Shown here: positions 22,294-32,909 of the stretch, in pieces | How positions within the stretch are numbered: position 1 is the stretch's first letter | Layout of the letters: every line of letters starts with the position of its first letter | NCBI GenBank assembly: GCA_024867545.1 | Contig: JANFNE010000025.1 | Coordinates: 186,001 to 250,000 of the forward strand | DNA length: 64,000 bases | Source: Phytopythium helicoides | Lineage: Eukaryota > Oomycota > Peronosporomycetes > Pythiales > Pythiaceae | Reading direction: 5' to 3' | Made by a program: the position numbers and the translations under genes | The notes under the pieces: generated by a model | Seen by the model: the letters and a program-made list of their open reading frames with translations, nothing else | The model's database searches: none | What the model was told of the DNA's origin: nothing

Positions 22294-23386
22294 GGAGGCG
22301 GAAGCGCTGACGGCGGAGTGTGAGCTGGCAGACCATGTCCTACTGGAACATGTACGAGGACCTGCGCGCGCTCGTCGTGAGCGCGAAAGAGCCCGTCGTC
22401 GTGCTGCTCGACCACTTTGAGCAGTTTGCGGTCGCCAGCAACAACGCCAAGCAGATGCTGCTGTACAACCTGCTCGACTGGCTGCAGTCCAAGGACGTGC
22501 ACATGGGCGTGCTTGGCATCACGACTGACTTCAACGTCGTCGACAACCTCGAGAAGCGCGTCCGATCACGGTGCAGAGCCTTGTTGTTTCGTCCGGTCAT
22601 GCCATTCATGGCTAACAGCATGTCAGGTTTTCCAATCTCCAGATTGTTATCGATCGACCGACGTTCGCGCACATCCAAAGACTACTGGCAGACCACTTAA
22701 TGCTACCGATGAGTGCCTCTGAAGATGGCGACGAGGACCTTGGGCTGGACCCAGAGTACGTCAAAGCGTTCAACGCTCGTGTCGAGGAGCTGTTACTGTC
22801 GTCGTCGCCAAAGAGCGCTCTGCAAGCACGACTCGAATTTGACTTCGACATCGGCAAACCGCTAGAGTTTTTCCTCCGCATGACGTCTACTGCGGTTGGG
22901 TTTCTCAGTGCTGATGAGCCGCTGCTGTCATTATCACACTTTTCCCGCGCCAAGCAAGCGCTTGAGCCAGACCACCAGCTCGCAGTGTTGCAGACAATCA
23001 GCGAGAACGCGCTCGCGTTACTCGTGGGCATGAGTCACTTGGAGAAACAGGGGCAGCGTGTTGTGACCCTTGAAATGGTCTATAAGCGCTGGGAGCAGTT
23101 CTATCGCTCGCACGAGATGCTCGCACAGATGCCTACACGAGCGGAGGCTCAGCGCGCGCTGGAGCATCTTGTAGGACTTCAACTTGCTGACGATGCTGGC
23201 GACGCATTCCGCATCGGTCGGGTCAGTAAACAGGCAGCTAGTGACGCACTTCAACCCGAGTATCGAGCTGTGTACTCGAATGTGCCACCGCGGTCGCTTG
23301 ATGGTATGATCCGCAACCGTAGCATAAAGTGCTCCACCATCTTGACCGAGTGGTCGATCCACGGAGGCGGGGCGACTGCTATCTAG
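21860..23386 (+). CDS. ORC4: Origin recognition complex subunit 4 (ORC4)
   Basis: Exons 21860-22228, 22332-22570 and 22627-23386; joins keep frame and give 455 residues, near the usual ORC4 length. Recognised from the AAA+ core: V-V-V-L-L-D-H-F-E-Q-F-A, L-L-Y-N-L-L-D-W-L-Q, V-L-G-I-T-T-D-F-N-V-V-D-N-L-E-K-R-V-R-S-R followed by F-S-N-L-Q-I, and a winged-helix C-terminus. ORC4 is part of the origin-binding complex that loads MCM helicase. The Walker A region reads T-S-A-G-G-G-A-R-A, without the usual GKT, and Walker B has D-H instead of D-E, so this subunit probably does not bind ATP normally. The first intron carries a 47-base T run. Confidence 0.85.
22246..22292 (+). repeat. 47-base poly-T tract in ORC4 intron 1
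   Basis: An uninterrupted run of 47 T, between a GTAAGC donor at 22229 and the acceptor ending at 22331. It may be a true homopolymer, a retroposon tail read on the other strand, or an assembly slip. Confidence 0.85.
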
Positions 23387-23478
23387 CTATCATTACCTCG
23401 CTCATTGAGCGTTGAAAATAGACTTGCTATTGAATATTGATCTGGGTGCTGTGGCACTTCGAGTCAACTCACTCTGCA

Positions 23479-25276
23479 ATGGATTGCGAAGTTGGTGCTT
23501 CACCCTCCCGCAAGAAGTACCTTGTCGGGCATTGCGGGCAGAAGGCGACAACAATGTTCGACTACGTGTACGATAGCAGATGCATGCCTAGTTGACGTGA
23601 ATCTTCGTTCTCATTTGGTAAAACCAGACATTTGTCTGCCAAAGCGCTACGCAACGTTCGACATGGCCAACCTTTAGATCATGCAATCCAACTGAAGCAT
23701 ACCCCGTCGTCCGGAGTATGTTTTCTAACTCCCCTTCAGGGGCACAACCGTTTTCTAACATCGTCTATCACTTCTGCAGCGCGCTCGGCACTTCAATCAA
23801 ACCGCTCATGACACTGGTGATCCAGAGAGAGTCATCGAGCAGCGAAAAGAAGAGTTTGAGCACGTTCCCAACATTCGTGCCTTCAGTGCTACGAGGATAT
23901 CGAGTCCAGTGAATCGAGGCAGCCCTAGAGGTGCTGCTTCGTTTCTTCGCTACGGGCGTACTGTGCGATTAATTGCAGACGATGGTGGCGTGCTTCTTAT
24001 CGATTCGGATGGCTCATTCAAGAAGGGAACCCCGCCTTTGGCGTCTGATCGACGATCGCAACTAATGCTGTTCGAGAGGAATCCACTCGGGGTAGGACCA
24101 ACTTCAAAGAGTATTCGAGCAGGTCATGATGTATTCCTTACCCAAGGTGTTGCATCAGTGTTAGACGACCACCGTGTGATTCACGCTGACTCGCGAACGA
24201 TGCGCAGCGTGAATACTGTGACCGACAAAAAACGTAATCACAGTGATCCCGATAGCTCTAGAACGTGGCGTCTTGTCAAAGTCGAAGCTGTGGGAGATAG
24301 ACGTTTGGGGGTTGTTGGGAAGAGTACGCTGCAATCGATCGAGGCGGACTACTTTCAGCAAGGGAGTTCGCTTGAAATTCGTCAAGGCGAGCATGTAGTC
24401 TGCTATGAGCCTTTGGAACCCAAGTCTGCAAGAGATACTAAACTACCATTCGCATCAAGCGAAGTTAGTAATGATTCGCAGAGTACGAGCCCTGTTATTC
24501 TGTTCACGAACGAGGAAAATTCGACGAGAGCGAATTCGATACAGGAAGTTTGGCTCGCTATCAACCCGCCACCATCGCTTTCCACGAAGTGGCAAGTTGT
24601 CGATGTGGTGGAAGAACAACTCCAGCAAAAACGAAAAGTGCTAGTAAAGCCTATTGTGCAGCACAGTCTCGGAACCAAGAAAGTGCCTCTTTCGGCAATG
24701 TGCACCGACTCAAACCCTTTTGGAGCAGCAAAAGAAGTCTCGGTAAGAGGCGAACTTTCTTTGTTTGCTTTGTTTTTCGGAGTCATAGGTAGCTCACAAT
24801 GATTTTCACCCTAGGTTGTGCTGTTGGCATCACAAAACACCGAAAGGTGCGAAATCGGCGATCTCGAGTTAAAGGATCAATTGGACCGAGCAGCCCGCAT
24901 TATAGTTCGCTTCCTGCGGCGCATCTGTGTGGACGAAGCAGCAAAGAAACGTATAACGGAGTTGGCGCAAACGAGGCGACGACAGCTGCATCGCCTTACT
25001 CTCGGAACCCTTGGAGGCAGCGGGGGAGACTTGTCGACTGATCAGCAGCTACGCATTCTGCGGTGCTATAAACCGCAAGTGTATGCTGCACAGCCTCTTT
25101 TGGTGTCGTCTTTGAATATGCCACCACAACACTCTGCTGCTCGTCGACAAATGTTTCGAAACCGGCAGCGAGCACAGCTGGAAAGAATAGCGCGCATCAG
25201 CAATGAGATCTCTGTTTTGCGGGATACGCGTCTGCAGCGCACATTTGGGATGCGTCCGTCCACAAGCCAATTCTAA
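23479..25276 (+). CDS. Protein of unknown function with beta-rich repeats and an IQ-like helix
   Basis: Well-supported exons are 23780-24742 and 24815-25276 (intron 24743-24814, GTAAGA...CTAG, frame kept). The 5' end is uncertain: an ATG at 23479 can join at 23565 to 23780 through a 214-base intron in frame, giving 503 residues. The middle holds two W-(R/Q)-(L/V)-V-x-V segments with alternating hydrophobic residues, suggesting a beta-trefoil or similar repeat fold. Near the C-terminus A-A-R-I-I-V-R-F-L-R-R-I resembles an IQ calmodulin-binding helix, followed by an Arg-rich coiled segment. I do not recognise the family. It is convergent with the next gene, also of unknown function. Confidence 0.45.
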
Positions 25277-25362
25277 ATGCACTAGAGACGTAGGATTTCC
25301 TCTTTGGAATCTCAAAACAATGCGATTGCCAAGATTGTTTAGAAGATTTGTGTACTCAAAAA

Positions 25363-27016
25363 TCAACCTTCTGTTCCACTAGTATTTTCGCTGTTCACTA
25401 CTTCTGCCAAATGGGTGCTCACGAGGAACCACGTCGTTCGTTGGTCGGCCAATCCTACTGGATTCACCTTCGGTACGAAGGAAAACGGCTCATATATCTT
25501 TAACATCATTCCAGGCGCGGGCTTCACGAATTCGGATGTGTGTGCGGATAGAACGACTTGAACCTGCTCGTTTGCGATTGTCGGGGTCGGGCAACGGTCT
25601 TTGACGTCTGGAGTGAACGAGCAGATCATGCACTCAAATAACCTGTCTTGAGCCGAGCGAGCATGCCCCGTGATGCGAAGTGTGACATATCCTCGGTCTT
25701 GGATCCGCTCCACTGCGCTCGCAGCTCCAATAACCGATTGATTTTGCAGCAAGCTCTGTCCATCTGAGCGCAACAGAGTTGTTTCGCGATTGCTCCGCCG
25801 AATTGCCCTGCGTAGTGCTTCACCTATCTCTCCACGTATTTTTGATACTATGCCATCCTCTGACTTGGATCTACGGCTGTTGGAGATATTCGTTGGCTTG
25901 GATGGAGAAAAGATGTGCGGTGTAAAGCTCTCTGCTTTCATTTGGCGATCCGTATCGAGGATCGAGTCGTCATCTATAGGCTGGCTGTATCCTGTCTACC
26001 AGCAAGCAACAATTGTTAGGCACTCCACAGCAGAGAGCGATAAAAAGGCTGCCATACTTGAGTTTCACCCACGAAACTTTCTGATAGTTTCTGCTGCGAG
26101 AGGGTCGTCGCGCGATGCAGCACATCTGAAAGACGCGGCTTCTTGGCTACTCTTCGCTCCGCAGCAAACACGTCACTGCGCTGACTCGACTGAGCGTTCT
26201 GAAGCGCAGCTGAGGCAGACCACCTTCTGCAACACAACAACAATGAGTTTCTTGCGTAAGTTGGTTGTGAAACAGCGGTAGTCATTTACGAACCTGGAGC
26301 TCCCGGCATCTTTCACATCCAGACTGCGGCGCTTCAGCGTGTTGAGCGACTTGCGTCTGTTCTTGGTATCTCGTGCCGACGGCTGGCTGGACCTCACGCC
26401 CCACCGCGCCGGCCGAGAGTCCGCGGCCTCAAAGCTCAGTCGCTTGCTCTCCTTCTGCTTCATCTTGGCAGCAGCAGAGACCGTCTTCTTGACCTCGAGC
26501 TGCTGCGAAGAACTCCCTGCCGCCGGAACTGTCACCGCAACCAGTCTCTCCAGGCCTTCAGAGAGCTCCTCACTCCTCTTCTCCTGGCTAGAGCTCGGTC
26601 CTTGGACTTCACGAGCAACCTCGTGCACACCCTCCGTCTCGTCCTTCCTCGAGGGCTCCAGCAGCGCCGCAAACGGGTTGTCGTCCGCTTCCTCCTCTTC
26701 CTCTCCACCTCCTTCCTCATCACTAGCATCTGCTCCACACCAACGACCGTCAGCACCTCCATCTGCGACCCCCCAAGCCCTCCAGAGCCCTCGCACCAAG
26801 CCGAAACAGCGCCTGACGCCCGAACAAATCCCTCGGCTTCTCGCGCACGTCGCCGCCTGGTTTCTGCGGCGTTTTCGGCCGCACCGGCGCGTCCGGAGAG
26901 AAGAGAAGGCTGCGAGAGCCGTCGGGCACCGCCAGGTCGCGATACACGATCCGTTCCTCGCCCTCATCGTCCGCAGCGCGCGCCACCGCGCGACCACCTC
27001 CGCGGCGCATGTTCAT
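25363..27016 (-). CDS. Protein of unknown function, acidic/basic N-terminus and beta-rich C-terminal domain
   Basis: Exons 26797-27016, 26294-26729, 26058-26226 and 25363-25995 on the minus strand, found from splice signals and frame closure; 485 residues. The N-terminal half is low-complexity: an acidic run (D-E-E-G-G-G-E-E-E-E-E) and Lys/Arg/Ser-rich stretches (K-N-R-R-K-S-L-N-T-L-K-R-R-S) that could be nuclear-localisation or phosphorylation sites. The C-terminal 120 residues look folded and beta-rich, with V-T-L-R-I-T-G-H-A, M-L-K-I-Y-E-P-F and W-F-L-V-S-T-H, a pattern reminiscent of an OB fold. No family is recognised. ATGs at 27016 and 27010 are both possible starts. Confidence 0.55.
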
Positions 27017-27159
27017 GAGCGCCTTTTGCTTGGCGGGAAATGTTTGATTGAATGACTCGTCACTTTCGGTTTAATGGCATGTATTGCATTGAATGACTTA
27101 CAAATCGTAAAAAGTGACATGGCTACATGTAGCCATGTGGTCAAGTTGAAGTGGAAGTG

Positions 27160-29758
27160 TTACGAGGTCGAGCAGCCGAGCCACTGTTCGATCGCAGGGT
27201 CGCACGCGGGGCCGACACCGCGCGCGATCTCGAGGCGACGCATGTTGATGTAGTCGGGCACGGTCACGCAGTTGATGACCTGCATGCGCGAGTTGAAGCA
27301 CATGCCGGGCTTGCCGTTCACCTGGCACTGCTTGTACATGATGCTGCCGCACGCCTCGTCAGTCGTGAGCAGTGTCGGAGCCAGCTTGGTGAGGTCAATA
27401 GTTGCAGTCTTGTTGCAGTAGGAGCCGCCGAACGTACGAAGAGTGGCATTGTCTGCGGCTGAAATACGCGCGTCTGTGCACTGCACGACAGACTCACCTG
27501 GCTTTGGGCTGCATGAGAACTGCGTTAAGTCGCACTCACCAAAGAGGAATCCATTGCAGCACACAGCAGATCGGTATCGCAAAGAGATTGCCTTGAGGTG
27601 CTTGAGATGAGAGAATGACGGAAGCGTCGGTACGTGAGTCATATCGACCAGTATCAGAGTCTTCAGTCGGACGAGTCCATCAAAGCTTGGGAGTTCGCTC
27701 AGTGAGAAGCCACCCGCAATGGCAAGATACTGCAGCTGGGGTAAATTTGTTAAAGACGGTATCTTTGGAACCTTGGAGATCGACCCTAAATGCAAGAATG
27801 TCATGTGGCGGTAGTTGTCAAACATACCATCGGGGAGGGCCTTCAGACGGCGGCTCGTAAAGTCCCCTTCATAGTGCCTGGAGATTGAGGCGTCAGCGTT
27901 AGTAAATGATATGGCTATACTGTTCACATCACTTACAAGTACTCGAGCGATGAAAATTCGGAGACCCAGTCGGGAAGCACTTCCGTTTTCGAGTAGATGA
28001 GGATCAACTGCTCGAGGTTTTGGCATTTGCGGACTGAATCAGGGAGCACTGGAACAGCTCGATTGATGATCTGAATGATTCGTAACTCTCCAGCGTACGC
28101 CAGCTCTTCGAGATTGGCTGTTGTGTCAACCGGGTTGTTCCATTCCTCGAATGTAGTCGGCGCTAGTTGTCGGTCGACAAACATGAGGCACGTACAGTGC
28201 TTGTTTCCAACGTTCCACTTGTAGCTGGAAATTCCACACCGCGAGTACTTATGACACAGTTTATGAGTCGAATCCACCGCAACAACAGAGTATACAAACA
28301 CCGCAATACCAGCAAACAAGAATATCCCAGCGACAAACAATTTAGGTAGATCACGCTGGTGAAGATGATACTTCTTGATTTCAGACGGCACAGCTGTCTC
28401 TTCCTCTCTCAGCTCTTCGCTCCTGGGCTTAACTTTCTGAAACTTCGAATCTTTCGTAGGTGCATCTTGGTTATTATTCTGAGTGTGGAAAAGGGTGTAG
28501 ATGATTTTTGTCCACTTGTACAACGAAAGCGCATTCAGGGCAGACTTGTAAAAGATGGATGACCCGTTGGTGAGCTGGAGGTAGTGGAAGGCACTGCAAA
28601 AGCCAGTAATCTGAGCGGGATTTCCGAATAATCGCGCAATGCGGTCAAATGAGCCCTTGGGTAACGTCTCTTCTCGTACTCGGAATGTGTTCCTGTCGAA
28701 TTCAAAGTTGTACACAAAGTACACGAGCACAACTAGCGGTGAAAATACGGCAAAGAAAAGGTCAAACCTAGCATCAAGTCGTTGTTAGGATGTCAATACG
28801 CAATAAAGGAAGGCAAAACAGTCGAATGGACTTACATGTAGAATTGCCGTGACAGCACGAGTCGCGGATCTACATGGAATCGCTGATAGCGGTAGCAAGC
28901 AACGAGCCAATTCGCAAGGAGTAAAACCGAGTAGAAAAAAATGAGAGAAGTTGGAAAACCACGGCGCAAGTATGTTATAAGAGTCGTTGTCTGAAATATG
29001 AGCTTTGGTAGATCCAACGCTGCATTCTGTCAGTATTGAGTGGCATCAATTTCAGTAAGTGCAACAGCATCGAAAACAAAGAAAAAGTCGTAACCTACAA
29101 AGTAGTGGCGCTCCAATGGTGTCGGGTGTGTGAATCGAGATTTCATGGCACGAAAAGATTGCTTCACTAGCTGTAAACCTTGAGCATGTCCAGGTCTGGA
29201 CCCAGTATGGTTTGTAGTTGTCGTAGTGTTTGTCGTAAACCACTGGCGACCAAATAGCATGTAGACGACAAGCCACAGGTAGCCGATTCCAAACACAAAA
29301 AGGAGCACAACAGATGAAGCCACAACTGGTGTTTCAACTTGAGCTAGCATCCAGAACTGCCCGTTGTCAAAATGAGTAGTGCTCATTATAGCATTTGCCA
29401 TGTCATTCGTGTAAACTTGAATGAACGCGAGCATGAAAGTCCAGAGAGCTGACAATGTGAAGACAACAACCATCGCCACTCCTAGGCGCCCGAAAACTGC
29501 AAAAAAGGAGTCGACTTCTGTGGTGACAGAACCAGTGAAAACTTGTAGTTTCGACATTCGCTTGTTGGTTTGAGTGGTTTCGTTGTGAATGACGGAGCTA
29601 GATTGATCTTTGTTGGCGAGGTTATCACCATCCTGAATGCCGTCTGTTCCATCGACAAGAGTGCTTATATGCGCAGCGTTCACAGGTTCTTCATCTTCTT
29701 CACATGCCCTTTCTAGTATAGGCGGCAAGGAAGGGGCTTCGTTTCCACCTACGTCCAT
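27160..29758 (-). CDS. WLGC-F: polytopic membrane protein with LRR and WLGC domains
   Basis: Exons 29099-29758, 28836-29026, 27937-28767 and 27160-27877 on the minus strand; 799 residues. Exon 2 is again exactly 191 bases. What are exons 3 and 4 in WLGC-A, B and D are fused here. Membrane segments follow the family pattern (F-G-R-L-G-V-A-M-V-V-V-F, V-V-A-S-S-V-V-L-L-F-V-F-G, L-I-F-F-Y-S-V-L-L-L-A-N-W-L, F-F-A-V-F-S-P-L-V-V-L-V-Y, L-F-V-A-G-I-F-L-F-A-G). Then come the Cys cluster (C-H-K-Y-S-R-C-G...C-T-C), LRRs and the end E-Q-W-L-G-C-S-T-S. It heads a clean head-to-tail array F-G-H-I, more diverged from one another than A-E. Confidence 0.8.
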
Positions 29759-29997
29759 TTCGTAGAAGGCGCACCGAGAACCCTCTCTTCAGCTCAAGCT
29801 GCCTCGTATTGTCCACTGTGAGCTGAATGAAGCGGGGCTCACTCCGCTAAAGACATGTGGAGTATCAAAACCTCATGATGAGTGCACAACGGATTCGCTA
29901 TTCATAGATCCATAACGCCTATGTGATTGAGTTTATTGAGTACCCTCAAGTCTATCTTCGGCAGTAATAATGTCGAATAGAAACAAATATATATAAA

Positions 29998-32612
29998 TTA
30001 CGAGCAGCCAAGCCAAGCTTCAACCTCAGGATCACACGGATCACCTACTCCCCTCTCGATCTGCATTCGACGCATCGCTTGATACTCGGGAATGATTACA
30101 CAATTGACGACCTGCATTCGCGAGTTGAAGCATATCCCTGTCTGGTTGTTGAGCTCACACTGCTTGTACAATACTCCTCCGCACAATCCATCCGTTGTGT
30201 ATGAAGTTGGAGCGATCATCATAAGATCGACATTGTCTGAGCCATCCGTTGGGCAGTAAAATGCGTTGACAGAATGTAGTACTGCGAGATCTTTGGTGGG
30301 AATTCGATCGTTCGTGCATGTGACAAGCGGTTCGTTTGCACGAGGGTAGCAAGCGAACGCAGTCAAATCGCACTTCCCCGTCAAATATCCGTTGCAGCAC
30401 ATGGAGTTGCGAAATCGCAGCGTAAAGCTCTTGATTGATTTGAGAGGTGTCAGTGCTGGTAGTTTGGGGATATGAGTGCCGTCAGCGAGTAGAAAACTTT
30501 GAAGATGGCCCAGGGAGTCGAAGCTTGGCAGAGCTGTCATTGACTCAAGACCGGCAAGTACGAGGTATTGAAGGTGATGGAGATTCAAAAGCGACGGAAC
30601 TTTGGGAACATCTACGATCCCTCCGAGATGAAGGAACGTAAAGTGATCCCAGTGGTCGAACATACCTTCAGGGAGCGCTTGAAGTCTCCGTGGGGTCAAA
30701 TCAGCTTCGATGTGCCTAAGTCAAAGTCAAACACGCCAATTCGTTAGTAACAAATGAGTTCCGACGGCTACATCTATACTTACAGATATTCCATGCTGTG
30801 GAGCTCCCCAATCCATTCAGGCAAGTGCTGAGTCTTGGAGTAAATGAGAATGATGCGTTCGAGACCCTGGCAGTTGCGCACGGATTCAGGAATTTCTGGT
30901 AGAGCACGATTAATTATCTGAATAATCCGAAGCTCCCCTGCGACTGCAAGCTCTGCTAGATTAGCAGTAGTATCCTCTGGATAATTCCATTCGGCAAACG
31001 ACTTGATCACAGGCTGGCGATCAACGAACATTAGGCAGGTGCAATGCTCGTGTCCGATATTCCACTGATAACTGTATATGGTACAGTGGGCATACTGGTG
31101 GCAAAGCTTTGCGGTCGAGTCAACAGCAACGATTGAATATGTGAAGAGGGCTGATCCAGCGAGAAAGAAGAGGGCGCCAACAATGCGCATTGGCCAGGCA
31201 CGGTGACTAGCGATATTTGTGGGTGGGGCCGAATTTACTGGTGGTGATGCTGTAGCTAGATAAGCTTCCTTCTTTTGGGTATCAAGACAGTGGTCATTGC
31301 TAATCCCGCGGCTGAGAGGCTTGACTACCGATCGACGTTTGTCGTGGAAGTTTTCGATCAGAGTCACAATAATTTTACGCCACTTGTAGAGTGAAAGTAT
31401 ATTCAGTGAGGCTTTGAAAAATATGTGGCTTGCAGACGAGAGCTGCAAATAGTGAAAGGCGCTGCAAAAACTCGAGATCTGAGCCGGGTCACCATATAAG
31501 CGTGCAATTCGGTCAAAATTCATGGGTGACATAGTTGCTTGCTTGATTTCAAAAGTTGCACGATCAAACCGGAAATCGTAAATGAAGTACACCAGCACCA
31601 CGAGCGTCGCGAACACTGCGAAGAACAGGTCGTACATGTAGAAAAGACGAGCGACAATCAGCCGCGGATCAACAAGGTATCGCTGATATCGATAGCTCGA
31701 AACAAAGAAATTGATGAGAAGTAAAGAGGAGTAAAAGTAGATGAGGGGTGTTGGAAAGCCGCGGCGAAGATACGTGAAAAGGGTAGCGGCTTGAAAAATC
31801 AGTTTGGGAACGTCCAAGACTGCGTTCTAGTGGTATCAACAATTAAAGTTGTTGAGTCAAATTGATTCAGGGTTTTTGGATCTGTAGGGGATACGTACAT
31901 AATAATGGCGCTGAAGAGGCGGTAAGTCGTGTAGGTAGTGCAGTGTAGCCTTCAAACCCGAGGACACTCTGTTGCATGATCTCTTGATGATAGGGACTGA
32001 TGCAGAATCTGTTGGTTTGTGCCCCGTTTCTTGTTTAAGCTTGCGTTGACCAGTTAGTCGAAAGAATATCACCATATAGATAGCAAGCCACAAGTACCCA
32101 AGTCCAAAGAGCACTAGAAGCACTACTGCAACTGCTATGACGCCGGGATCAGGCTGCGGAAGCAACCAAAACTGACCGTCGTCAATCTGAGTTGTGTTCA
32201 TGATGGCGTTTGCCATCTCATTAGGGTAAACTTGAATGAAAGCGAGTGTGAACGTCCACAGAGCTGATACCACGAATATCACCACCATGGGTAGTCCGAA
32301 GTAGCCAAAAACTTCAAAGAATGTCTCGGCCTCATCAAGCGAGTTGCGCGAGAAAGTATTGAAGCGATCTGCTATCGCAGATGGACGCTTGCCAATCGAA
32401 GCTCTATGTGCAGATATTGCTGGCAATGATGCTTTATCGGGGCCTTCATCCCTCGGAATGGTACAGGAGTCATTCTCGAGACGTATGTCTTCTGTTTGCT
32501 TGATCAGATTTAACACGTTCACTGGTTCATCAATCACATGGGTCCCTTCTCGCGTAACAAGCTCGTCAACGCCTTGGGGCCGTGCATCTAGGCTAAGGGT
32601 TCCGACTCCCAT
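29998..32612 (-). CDS. WLGC-G: polytopic membrane protein with LRR and WLGC domains
   Basis: Exons 31899-32612, 30784-31826 and 29998-30715 on the minus strand; 824 residues. This is the most intron-poor intact member: the intron after exon 2 is missing (R-L-F-Y-M-Y-D-L-F-F-A-V-F read straight through), as is the one between exons 3 and 4. Five membrane segments, the C-H-Q-Y-A-H-C-T-I...C-T-C cluster, LRR-like repeats and the E-A-W-L-G-C-S end are all present. An upstream in-frame ATG at 32717 would add a hydrophobic leader; 32612 is chosen because paralogues start with hydrophilic tails. Confidence 0.8.
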
Positions 32613-32909
32613 TGCTGTCTCGCGACCAACCTCACAACTTCTACCGAATTGCAACAGTGCGAAGCACACGCCGAAAACGGACAGAGACCACAACCAAAAT
32701 AGAGACAAGTGACTCAATCAAAATCGCTGGACAAGAAACTATAACCATCAACGATTACTTTCTACTTTTGGGTGGTCATTGCAAGAGCGTCTTTCTAAGT
32801 CCCCCAGGACGACGGACTTTAAGTGCAGGAAGATCGAAACCACTCAGGGCTTTATCAAGTGCGTCATAGATTGAAGGTATAGGCACCTTTGTGTCTGTAT
32901 AATGATAGA

